A program made the position numbers and the translations under genes. A DNA stretch of 64,000 bases from the NCBI GenBank assembly GCA_964035545.1, contig OZ037766.1, positions 6,301,722 through 6,365,721 of the forward strand, given 5' to 3'. Positions 53,362 to 64,000 of this stretch are shown here, in pieces. Under the pieces are notes generated by a model, which saw only the letters and a list, made by a program, of their open reading frames with translations, did no database searches and was not told the DNA's origin. Positions within the stretch are counted from its first letter, which is position 1. Each line of letters begins with the position of its first letter. The DNA comes from Bugula neritina (lineage: Eukaryota; Bryozoa; Gymnolaemata; Cheilostomatida; Bugulidae).

Positions 53362-56312
53362 ATGAGAAAAGTCTTTAAGGTTAGAGGATATGTTGTCATA
53401 AATAATACCATTGGCTGTCTAATAGATATTTACTACATGAAATAATTACTGCAAGGCGTTAGTAGTTTCCAGTCAACATTAATATAAGTTTGCTCAAGGG
53501 GAGAAAAAATAAAGTCAATGCTATCATGTCAAGGAAAAATTTGAAAAGATTTACAGCTACAGTAGTACTTTTAGCTACTCTTATAAACAATCTACTAGCA
53601 CAGGATTCTTCAGCTAACGTAATTTTAGAAAACTTCATGAAATTCAATGGAATACCAACAACGATTCCTCTTGGATTATTATCAGAGTCTCAAGATATTG
53701 AGAACATAGAACTCGTGAATGGGACATGTTTTCAATACGGGGTGCACTCTTTCAACAGATGTAAGTACTATTCGGACTGCTGCCTTATGACTTCTGCTAA
53801 ACCCATGGAGCAGTTGGCTTACAACACATTTTCATGTCATGATAACTTCTACATAGTAGATAAATGTCCCCAGGAAACTCTGAATAAGGAACTAAAGTCT
53901 TTATGTGAAGATTTCAGCTCTACAGAGTCTGGTAAGCATAGAGAATGAGATTAGGCTTTCAATAACTTACTATTTATTTTATAATACAATGAGGCTTTAT
54001 GTTTTTGAACTATAATTGTTTGATTTGGAGAATGTACAAGCTTTGATATCACATGATTCGGGTACTTTATGTTTCATAATAGTAATATGATATCTGCAAA
54101 ACTTTATAAATTTTTGAGACAAATGAAGAAAAGTAGTCAATATGAACTTTAAAAACTGTAAAGCAAGTTTAGCAGAAACAGTATAATACACATGATATTC
54201 ATATTTACCATCTTACTAGCTACACAGCTGTATGTTATACCATTATTTGTAGATCTATCACTGAAACGTTGGCCAGTACGAGGTTTAGTAACTCATCTCA
54301 CATATAAGAATGTCTTCTGTGCCATGTGTAATGGCATTGATCCTCAGGCTAGTGTGCGATTTTCAGACCAGTTATGGTTTGGTGATCCGAATAAGGTAAA
54401 TGATAGTGTGAGTACCATAGAATGGTGGCCAGCAAAGGTAGAGTGTAGTGCTGAGGCTATTGAAGAATATCTCTCTTCAGATACTGACCACGAAAGCCTA
54501 ATAACAATTGTAAAAGAGTGAGTATTAAATAAACAAGATTAATATACCTCAATGTTGTCAACTTAGACAAAATCTCTCTTTCTCTCTGTCACTGTCTGTT
54601 TCTCTCTCTTGTGGATTGGGTAGCAGATTGTGACTGTCATAACAGCATAATTATTTTCTTTTGCAGAAAAAGCAATTTGATAGAATACAAGTTTCAGCAC
54701 ATAACCACCTCATTTACTAGTAATAACATGATCATGGTTATTAATAGTTATGGCTGGAATTTGACTTTTCCTAAGCTATGACTTGATTTGTTTAAGCAGA
54801 ATGTGGCTGAACTTGTTGGGGTTTACTCTAACAATATATATGAAGGCTGTGACATAAAAATAGATGGTGGTAATGCTGCATAACATGTGCATGATGGGTT
54901 TGAAAAGTCATATGTCAGCTTTTGTATTTTACTTTCCACAGACGCAATGATACTTTATTATACAAATAACCTTATACTCTACATATATAGCACTCCTTTT
55001 AGTGTTTGTCAGTACTCTGAATAGCTCTCATATAGATGATCTTGAAATAGGCTTACTTGCTGAATTTAGAGACAGCATTGATTGAATAATAGCTCTACAG
55101 TGTCCTTAGAGCTATGAAATATAGCATGAATCTATACCTGTAAATTTTACAAACATACCATTATAGAAACTAGGGGACAATGCCAGCAGTTTTGTTGATG
55201 TAATGCTATAATCAATGCCAGAGCAGTGCAGTAAAGATGTAAATAACATTCTCAGACAGTTAACGCTTCTCAGAAACTGTATAAGCTTGACCAGTCTTGT
55301 ATTATAGGTACTATTCTTTAGGATTTTACATATTACATTACAATAACACAATTCTAATATAGAATTTAGCATGAAAGTTACAGCTTGATGATAAAAGCAC
55401 ATTAAATATAAGTAAAATTATTAACAATTTTTGAGCTTTATAATACCATTATTATAACTGCGGTATTGTAGGATATGCATCATTGTCTTCATTCTGTAGA
55501 TCCTGCAAGACATTATACTTACCACCAGAGTCTCCAGATCTGTGTTGGGACGCTGTGAGGACGTGCCCTACTAACTCTAATACCGAGTTAAAGACAATTT
55601 GTGAGAAAGGACCTGTCAACTACATCAACATCACAAGTTTAAACCTAGTATATCGAAACCAGTTCTGTGCCTTGTGTCATGATGTGGACCTTCTACTAAC
55701 GAACATTGATTTACCACAACTGCCAAAGTTGAATGCTTTAACGTTGGAACTGTTTTGGGACAAGAAAAGCAATAAACTTAAAATAAAACAAGATCTGTCG
55801 TCCCTAGACGACTCAAAGACATTGATGTTTGCAAGACCAACTATGTTCAACTTGACAGACTTGTCTAATAACTTTACAAATTTCAAAGTTGATGAGGATT
55901 TTGAGTGCTCTTTTTTTGCAGATCAAACAGCAAGTTACTGTGAAGAGCGTGTAACACAGCTAAACAATTCTTCTAAAACTAATACCACCAATGTGCCAGT
56001 ATGGAACTTGGGATCCATGGCTTGTTTTAGCAACGTGAGGAAAATATGTGACCGGTTTCTCATACCTCAAGTTGTAAATAGTGATATGTGTACAGAATCA
56101 GGGTGTGGATTTGGACATGTTTTTGACCCTGACACTTTGCAGTGCTATAATCTGAACACTTATGGCTCAGTCAGCAACATCGTGACAGAAAACAGTGACT
56201 TGCAGTGGCATTCACACTCAGTATGCGCCTACCAAAGTCAATGCAAAGCTGTGGAGTTGGGAATAAAGAAAGAACATGAGCTGAATTGTTATTGTGATAA
56301 ACACTGTATGTA

Positions 56313-58028
56313 CCGTAAAATGGGGTAACATTGGCCGTTTTGAGACATATTTTGGGTGTCATATGAAAGGATTACAATATTCTTTAAAATTTTTGGATGC
56401 TAAATGAAGCTTATCAACATATGCACTAAATGAAAGAACCATTTGCAGTTTAGGACTGCTAGATCTCCTGTGGTATTAAAAAAAGTAGGTGGCCAAAGTT
56501 ACCCTATTTTCGGGGTAACTTTGGCCGGTGTCGTTATTCTCCATGTAGCTAAAGTTAGCAGCACTTGGAGCTTTTTTAGCCAGTTAGAAATTAAAGAACA
56601 ACATTATTCAACTTCATTACTACAAAAAAAAATTATTTTAGACAAAATGCAAGCTATAATAGTGTAATTATTGCATTGAAACCACAGCTATTCGAGGTAC
56701 ATTGTTGTTAAGTGTAAAAACTTTTGTATATGTATAAAAAATCAGGTATTTTGCTGGCAACATTGAATAAATCACTGTACAAGTTCAAATTCCATTGAAT
56801 TTAATCTAAAATTCAAGTATGCCCTTTCAAACTATAGGCTGTAGCAGTTGTCTGTAGATCTTTTAAATAATGCGTAATGTCTTCAGAATTAACTGTTGCC
56901 CATTCCGGTGCTATGTTTTGGCACAACCTGTGAGACAAGCTATCTTTATGTCTTGACATAAAACTGAGACTCCAGTGATCTTGAGGGTAGTTGCTTTTGA
57001 AATGTTGCACTCTTCTCTCACATTTGTCAAAATAGGTCTTGACTATTATTCGAAAGTCTGTTTTATCTAATGGAAAGCCCCATTGAGCCAGCTTTGTAGT
57101 AGGTATGGTCAACAATGGCTACCTCCTCTACTTGTGATAACACAGCTTGGCGTCCAGGCTTCAGCTTGTGTCTTCATGCGGCTCTGTTTTGTAGTGTTCC
57201 TTTGGTAATATCATAGTTCTAGCCACTTCTTGTCAAGACTTTCCAGCTGCCAATTCTTGTGAATAAAGCAAAACCAATGATCTCCTCATTCAACATATCT
57301 TGGAGATGTTACTTTTCTTTAATATTTTTTGAGTATAATTGTCTTGAAAAATACATTTTACAATGCATAGTCAAATTCTTATATAAAAAAAAACATTAAA
57401 CACAAAATTGCTGTCTGGGAACAAAAATGCATCATTCCCCATGTAATTATTTCATATTTCGGACTCTAAGTTGTTTCAAATATATAACTAAAGCATTGGG
57501 TATAGGTAAATCAAATGATTGTGCCTTTAGAGAGTAATGTACTATGTGTCTGAAGTAACAGAAAATTCGCAGCGCTGCCAGAAACCTACTTTGGAGTACC
57601 ATTTAGTCATGGCCAAAGTTACCCCAAATTCGTCAAAAATTGTACACAGTGAATTCAAGACACATATTTTAACTTTTGGTTTCAATTTATTTACCTAAAT
57701 TACAAATATCCTGGTTAAATACTTACCAAAGTTCTTTAATACAAAAAAGAAAATGAGTCCAGCTTTTCTAATGCCTTCAAATAGATTAAAGTTGGACAGC
57801 GCTGAAAATCTTGTTGTCAAACAGGAAATTGAAAATGGCTGACAGCAAGAAGCAGCAAATAAGTATATCAATTATTTTTCAGGAATAGGATGCACCAATC
57901 TGCAGTCAGTGCATATATACAATTAAAATATCTTTAGACCTCATAGATATAGCACCAGCTACATTTTAAACATTTTTTCCAAAGTGGCCAAAGTTACCCC
58001 AAGTGGCTAAAGTTACCCCATTTTACGG
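56313..58028. mobile_element. Pogo/Tigger-like DNA transposon, non-autonomous, copy 1 (inside gene 6 exon C)
   Basis: 1,716 bp with 17-base perfect terminal inverted repeats CCGTAAAATGGGGTAAC, extending imperfectly to about 25 bases. It is flanked by a TA duplication (56311-56312 and 58029-58030), and removing it restores the exon. The motif GGCCAAAGTTACCC recurs internally: a hairpin at 56491-56526, single copies at 57611 and at the right end. On the minus strand, 57115-56813 plus a shifted frame at about 57215-57116 show transposase-type DNA-binding features (GTLQNR, GFPL, LSHRLCQNI) like CENP-B/pogo HTH domains. They are broken by a frameshift and stops, and no DDE domain remains. Confidence 0.78.
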
Positions 58029-58983
58029 TACTTTAATGATTGCTGTGAAGATTCACCATACCAACCTACCAAACAGACAGTCCTAGAAGATGGGACATTT
58101 TCCTGTGTGTATGACAGATCTGAGTTGAAAAGTGGAGCAGATGATGAGGGCTATTCATGGGGGATAATGCAAGTGGAAGCTTGCTCAAAATCGTATAGCA
58201 ACAGTGAAATAAAAGATCTATGTGAAAATCCTCTCAAAGATGGAAAGTTGAGTTACCAAAATATCCCGGTCTCTTCTCTGGATACTGGATTAAGGTATGT
58301 TGGTTTCACAATATAACATTTTATATAATATAAAATGCAGCTCCATAGAAATAGTAAACAAATTCGATCAGTAAACTTTATTAGAATGAAAGTTTTAACC
58401 TAGTTAGCAATTTCCTCAAGTGAAATTGTAAGCATTGTTTGGAGAAATAGGTTTGCTGACATATTCTGAATAATGAGCATAGTAGAGAGGAAGATAGGGC
58501 AACAAAAATGAATGAAGACAGTATAAAACAAAGAGAGAGATTTTCTGGCAATAACACAATGCATATAATATACCATCCATCAAAATCCGTGCATATTATA
58601 ATTAACAAATACATATTTTTATACAATGTTTTATGGTGTTTTTAAACCCTATTGATTGAATGAGTCATCTTATCAAAGAAGACTCAAAACTTAGCTTATT
58701 TGAGCTGAATAAACCAACCTGACCGATGACTCACTTGTAAGTACTGTTTAATAAAAGCATTTACTTTGAAAGATATTTATAATATTTATAGATACTCCAA
58801 CTTATACTGTGCAATATGCAATGATGTCAAAGAAATCCGTTATTGGAGAGTAGACGTGGGTTGCATTAAAGTGGCTAATGACAAGTGTAATTATGCTCAA
58901 GGATCAGTCAGCCAAGAAATACCTTTTCTTTCTAATATATTCCGGAAGAATCCAACTGTAACAGAACTGAAACACAGCGAGTA

Positions 58984-60699
58984 CCGTAAAATGGGGTAAC
59001 ATTGGCCGTTTTGAGACATATTTTGGGTGTCATATGAAAGGATTACAATATTCTTTAAAATTTTTGGATGCTAAATGAAGCTTATCAACATATGCACTAA
59101 ATGAAAGAACCATTTGCAGTTTAGGACTGCTAGATCTCCTGTGGTATTAAAAAAAGTAGGTGGCCAAAGTTACCCTATTTTCGGGGTAACTTTGGCCGGT
59201 GTCGTTATTCTCCATGTAGCTAAAGTTAGCAGCACTTGGAGCTTTTTTAGCCAGTTAGAAATTAAAGAACAACATTATTCAACTTCATTACTACAAAAAA
59301 AAATTATTTTAGACAAAATGCAAGCTATAATAGTGTAATTATTGCATTGAAACCACAGCTATTCGAGGTACATTGTTGTTAAGTGTAAAAACTTTTGTAT
59401 ATGTATAAAAAATCAGGTATTTTGCTGGCAACATTGAATAAATCACTGTACAAGTTCAAATTCCATTGAATTTAATCTAAAATTCAAGTATGCCCTTTCA
59501 AACTATAGGCTGTAGCAGTTGTCTGTAGATCTTTTAAATAATGCGTAATGTCTTCAGAATTAACTGTTGCCCATTCCGGTGCTATGTTTTGGCACAACCT
59601 GTGAGACAAGCTATCTTTATGTCTTGACATAAAACTGAGACTCCAGTGATCTTGAGGGTAGTTGCTTTTGAAATGTTGCACTCTTCTCTCACATTTGTCA
59701 AAATAGGTCTTGACTATTATTCGAAAGTCTGTTTTATCTAATGGAAAGCCCCATTGAGCCAGCTTTGTAGTAGGTATGGTCAACAATGGCTACCTCCTCT
59801 ACTTGTGATAACACAGCTTGGCGTCCAGGCTTCAGCTTGTGTCTTCATGCGGCTCTGTTTTGTAGTGTTCCTTTGGTAATATCATAGTTCTAGCCACTTC
59901 TTGTCAAGACTTTCCAGCTGCCAATTCTTGTGAATAAAGCAAAACCAATGATCTCCTCATTCAACATATCTTGGAGATGTTACTTTTCTTTAATATTTTT
60001 TGAGTATAATTGTCTTGAAAAATACATTTTACAATGCATAGTCAAATTCTTATATAAAAAAAAACATTAAACACAAAATTGCTGTCTGGGAACAAAAATG
60101 CATCATTCCCCATGTAATTATTTCATATTTCGGACTCTAAGTTGTTTCAAATATATAACTAAAGCATTGGGTATAGGTAAATCAAATGATTGTGCCTTTA
60201 GAGAGTAATGTACTATGTGTCTGAAGTAACAGAAAATTCGCAGCGCTGCCAGAAACCTACTTTGGAGTACCATTTAGTCATGGCCAAAGTTACCCCAAAT
60301 TCGTCAAAAATTGTACACAGTGAATTCAAGACACATATTTTAACTTTTGGTTTCAATTTATTTACCTAAATTACAAATATCCTGGTTAAATACTTACCAA
60401 AGTTCTTTAATACAAAAAAGAAAATGAGTCCAGCTTTTCTAATGCCTTCAAATAGATTAAAGTTGGACAGCGCTGAAAATCTTGTTGTCAAACAGGAAAT
60501 TGAAAATGGCTGACAGCAAGAAGCAGCAAATAAGTATATCAATTATTTTTCAGGAATAGGATGCACCAATCTGCAGTCAGTGCATATATACAATTAAAAT
60601 ATCTTTAGACCTCATAGATATAGCACCAGCTACATTTTAAACATTTTTTCCAAAGTGGCCAAAGTTACCCCAAGTGGCTAAAGTTACCCCATTTTACGG
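58984..60699. mobile_element. Pogo/Tigger-like DNA transposon, non-autonomous, copy 2 (at gene 6 exon D donor)
   Basis: It has the same length (1,716 bp) and orientation as the copy at 56313, and I found no base difference in the stretches compared. TA duplications are at 58982-58983 and 60700-60701. It inserted three bases after the exon D end, so the donor GTAAGC became GTACCG on the left. The original-looking GTAAGC is rebuilt at the right edge (60699-60704). Confidence 0.78.
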
Positions 60700-61474
60700 T
60701 AAGCTTTTTTTAAATGAATATGATGAGTAAAATATAATTTAGTTTGTTCGTACTGACTCGACAACATGCAGTAGTAGAGTCAAGGTGTCTCTGGTCTATA
60801 ATCAGAGAACGTGACTGTCCTAAAAATACCTTATAATATGTAATAGCTGTTCTGACAAATTAACGTAATAAGAAGTTTTATTGAGCAATTCTGAAAGTAG
60901 CTTTATAGCTATTTCTATGCCACAAGGCGTTATGATACAGACTAGGATAAGTTATAATTAAATCACAAACAGTATTCTGTAGAATTTTAAACTCTTTTAA
61001 AAAAGCAGCCTATGCTTATACAAATGCAGAAGTTTAACAAGTTGAGCAAATGACACGATTATTATAGGTTCTAGTGAAATTGATTAGATCTTAGGTAAAA
61101 TAGTTATGAAAAAGATGGTACTTTCTTGCATGGGCATGAAACCTGGTAAAGCCTTGCAGTCCCTGCCATTCCTTATTTGTTTTTTGTAGGTAGATAAGTT
61201 TTCTTTTGGTGCAAATCAAGTTTCAAACAGGCACTGCTTTTTGTCATTTCCAGCAGCCAACTTAAACTAGAACACTTTTTGTCTAAGAGTAATTCTAGTT
61301 CACAATGCAACTGTACCTGTATAGAAACAATAACACTTGATGTACCCATAGGGCATAGACCTATAAGCCAATTTAAATGCATTGTTGATGCTTGAATGCA
61401 CATGTTGAAAATCTGTAGTTGTGTTGGAAAATAGAAAAACTAAATTGTCTATTAGAACAGATTTTAGGTAAAAT

Positions 61475-61795
61475 GGCACAGTAAAAATAGCACAGGTAAT
61501 AATGGCACCGGTAATAAGGACACAAATAGAAAAGTAGGAAACAATGGCACACTGATGTTAAATTTTCCCAAACTCAAACCCTCAACCCTTAAACCCCAAC
61601 CCTAAACTCAAACCCTCATTTGCAAACCCAAACCCCCATTCTAAACCCCAAACCTCACCCCAAACCGTAATAATGAAAATGTGCCATTTTTACCTACTTT
61701 GCCACTAGTTCCATTATTGTCTGTGCCATTATTGTCTGTGCCATTATTATCTGTGCCATTATTGCCTGCGCCATTTTTACCAGACACAATTTGAA
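61475..61795. repeat. Inverted array of GGTAATAATGGCAC units around a CCCTAAAC-rich centre
   Basis: The left part has several degenerate units such as GGTAATAATGGCAC. The right part has four to five inverted units (GTGCCATTATTGTCT). The centre (about 61565-61665) is a degenerate AAACCCTCAACCCTAAAC array resembling telomere-type repeats. It lies in gene 6 intron D-E and is absent from gene 4. Confidence 0.65.
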
Positions 61796-63905
61796 CATAC
61801 CCTTCTTCATCTATGATTGCAGATGCGAGATAAAGCAATATTTACCTCCCTTAGAGCTGGTAGATTCAGTACGAAGGTGCAAATTTGATGCAGCAAACTA
61901 TGTAGCTTCATGTCCCAAACATGCTGAGCATTGGAAAATATCGGACATGTGTTCTAATGGCCCCGCCTCCTTTGTATATGATGGTGGGGAATTGATAAGT
62001 CTAGTGAAGAAATACTACTCTTTTCCAGTCAACAGCATTGGCACTAGTTATGGGACAAGTATTTTGAGTTATGGCCAAAAGAATAAATATAGGAACAGCT
62101 ATTGTGCTAGTTGTAATGGTGTGGCTTGGCTTGGATGTGATGCAGAACCAAATGTTATTGTTACTGGAACATCAGAATATGCATTTGATAGATGGTTAAG
62201 GTACCAGAAGTATGTGATGAAGTTTTTGTTTGTTTATGAAATAGATTTGAATGAGCGAACATGCAACATGAATTCGGATGCTGTGCTGCTATACAGCGAT
62301 TTCAACACAACTCAAGACACTTGTTTAAACATAAGTCACCACCTTAAACAGTGTAACTGTTCCAGCATACTAGACTTGGAGTCAGAAACATGTATCCCAA
62401 CACCGTTTGTAAATGACAAGTGCAGAGAGAACAAATATGAACCAGAAACATTCAAAGTTACAAACCATGGAATAAAAAATTGTGGAAAAAACTTTGAATA
62501 TTTACCTTTGTCTACTCAGGTTGCAGTCGATAAATGCTTTCAGTGTTCCATAAATGTAACAGGTGATGATTGTCGGCGTGAGTTTGAGCAGTTCACTGGT
62601 AGCCCTGATGTAGTTGTAAACTCTGTAAACAGTGTGCATTGTGCTCTAATTGCTTTGATTAGATGTAATGTATCTGATATAGAAGATTCCTATTGTGCAG
62701 AAGATTTTGGTCAATTCGGATTATCTTCTGGCACTTTTGGTGAAGAGATAACTCCAAAAATTTCTCTGCTAAATTCCTTAGCAATTTCGTATCAATCAAC
62801 CGAATTTAATTTTGAAGTTTACTTGGAAAAGTTGGCTTCACTTGGCGTGAAACTTTTGTTTTCAACATTTAATAACGAGAGTTTAAACAGTCAATGCGTT
62901 GAATACTCACTAACAAGTAATCAAACTAGTTGGTTAATCTGCAGAAATGGTGAGTTACAGAGAACCTCAGATCAAACTCATTACGATGACTACTTATTGT
63001 GGAATGATGAGATACGAGTATGCACTAAAACTGCTGTACCAGAATTTGTTCTTGCAACTCACGACTACATCTTTTCTTCATTATCCATTCTGTTCATCCT
63101 GATCTATGTTGCTTATTATTTTACAAAATTAAAAAAGACTGTGACAGGTAACTTTGTAGTCAGTTCTATGATTACACTGATGTTTGGATTAGTGTTTTAC
63201 TGCCTCATCAATGAGACAAAATTTTTCATATCTTGTCGGATCATTGCTTCCTGTACACAATACTTCCTTATTGCTGTACACACCTGGACAAATGCTGTTG
63301 GAATTTTAATGATAAAAGGCATTTCCTCTTTCAAACTTGCTAGTCAATCGAGCTGGAAAAAGTATGCTTATTATGCTGCATATGCCTGGCTCACCCCACT
63401 CATATTTGTAATAATTGCTTACTCTCTTGATGCAACTAAACCTCACAGTCTATACCCAGTGTTTTCTGATCAAATTTGCTTTATTGCTCGTGGGTGGATA
63501 AGACTATTAGTTTTCACTGGACCCATATATTTATTAGTGGTGGTAAACGTTACCATGTGTATTATAGCAAGTGTCATTGTAGCAAAGTCAGGAAATAAAA
63601 TAGCTGTTGATGACAAGCAAAGAACTCTGAAGAAAGTGGTTACCATTGTTAAACTCCAAGTAATTTTTGGATTTGAATGGTTTTTGCTTCTTTTTACTGA
63701 AATCAAAGGTCCTCACCAGACTGGCCTATGGATTGCTCTCAATGTGTTTATGACATTACAAGGAGTACTAGCAGTGTTAGCCCAGTTAGTTACTTCTGCA
63801 AACATTAGAAAATGCATGAACTGGTTTAATTCAAAGATTAGAAATCATAGTCCTAAGAATTCACAAAGTGCCTCAAACAAAACTGTTGAAACTGAGTTTC
63901 ACTAA

Positions 63906-64000
63906 TTAACAGATACTTTGTTTTAGTAAATATTTTTTTAAATTATTCATGCTTGTACTGCTTAGTATACTATGAGAAATGTTTTACAATGGGTGCCCAA
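63906..64000 (+). other. 3' flank of gene 6
   Basis: Closely matches the gene 4 3' flank from 39013. It runs to the window edge. Confidence 0.6.

Larger units (their letters stand above)
48737..53525. other. Intergenic region between genes 5 and 6
   Basis: A near copy of the gene 3-4 spacer: a SINE, a minus-oriented promoter relic near 49733, (TA)n, and an X-box-like relic at 51735-51748. The insertion at 50841-51622 is extra. No convincing gene is present. Confidence 0.6.
53526..63905 (+). pseudogene. Receptor gene 6 (subtype II): exon C split by a transposon, second copy at exon D donor
   Basis: Exons are A 53526-53931, B 54253-54517, C 55500-56312 continued at 58031-58294, D 58792-58980 and E 61823-63905. 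Without the two 1,716-bp insertions the exons would encode 1,339 residues in frame with no other defect. The first insertion lies inside the SMB domain, at the TA of a Met-Tyr pair, and adds four residues then a TAA stop at 56326. The predicted product is about 499 residues: signal peptide, partial SMB and modules 1-2, with no membrane helices. The second insertion starts just after the exon D donor, which survives as a weaker GTACCG. Subtype II marks match gene 4 closely, including DFGQFGLSSGTFGE and the ETEFH tail. The gene is either a young pseudogene, a source of a secreted ectodomain, or rescued by splicing, which I could not show. Confidence 0.82.

Noticed and set aside
56443-56667. A 74-codon frame (also at 59114) within the pogo-like element
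   Set aside because: It spans the internal hairpin and terminal-motif sequence, resembles no protein that I know, and is repeated only because the element is repeated.
56313-58028. Precise splicing-out of the exon C insertion as a new intron
   Set aside because: The left edge offers GTACCG and GTAAAA donors. The right edge has no AG at the exon boundary, and the nearby AG sites that I tried give a frameshift or a stop.

Overview
The window is animal nuclear DNA: AT-rich (roughly two thirds A+T), with split genes, GT-AG introns of about 0.3-2.4 kb, tRNA-derived SINEs, hammerhead-ribozyme retroelements, pogo- and hAT-like DNA transposons and long (TA)n tracts. It suggests an invertebrate metazoan; I cannot place it more closely from sequence alone. 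There is no operon, CRISPR array or plasmid/phage feature.

The window is essentially one tandem array of six paralogous receptor genes. Each has five exons (A-E) with conserved lengths (about 406, 265, 1077-1080, 189-192 and 2032-2089 nt), conserved intron phases (1, 2, 2, 2) and a product of about 1,325-1,341 residues. The predicted protein is a signal peptide, a large cysteine-rich ectodomain, and a C-terminal seven-helix domain resembling secretin/adhesion/Methuselah-type (class B-like) GPCRs. The ectodomain holds a partial and a complete somatomedin-B-like domain, plus four copies of a module ending in CAxC(N/H)(G/D)V. Genes 1 (379-6743) and 2 (12134-19148) lie on the minus strand. Genes 3 (21225-27795), 4 (31845-39012), 5 (42416-48736) and 6 (53526-63905) lie on the plus strand. 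Genes 1, 3 and 5 form one subtype and 2, 4 and 6 another, so the subtypes alternate. Genes 3+4 and 5+6 look like a duplicated block of about 21 kb.

Two copies are damaged. Gene 5 has a TAG stop at the end of its signal peptide. Gene 6 carries two apparently identical 1,716-bp pogo-like elements, one inside exon C and one two to three bases past the exon D splice donor.

Genes 2 and 3 are head to head across a long imperfect palindrome (19149-21224). Every gene has an RFX/X-box-like inverted repeat (about GTTGCCATGGTAAC) 150-245 bp upstream of the conserved ATG. The same palindromic promoter occurs upstream of gene 1 but with no gene on its right side, and promoter relics occur in the other intergenic regions.

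The 9.2-10.8 kb region holds mobile RNA-type repeats: a tandem pair of 266-272 bp units with one hammerhead ribozyme each, then a 161-bp inverted repeat carrying two identical hammerheads, bounded by (TA)n. A third, short hammerhead-like insertion sits in gene 2. Other insertions are a hAT-like MITE (21896), two further terminal-inverted-repeat elements (35296, 50841), an inverted-repeat element (about 41461), three SINE copies and an unusual inverted mini-repeat (about 61475).
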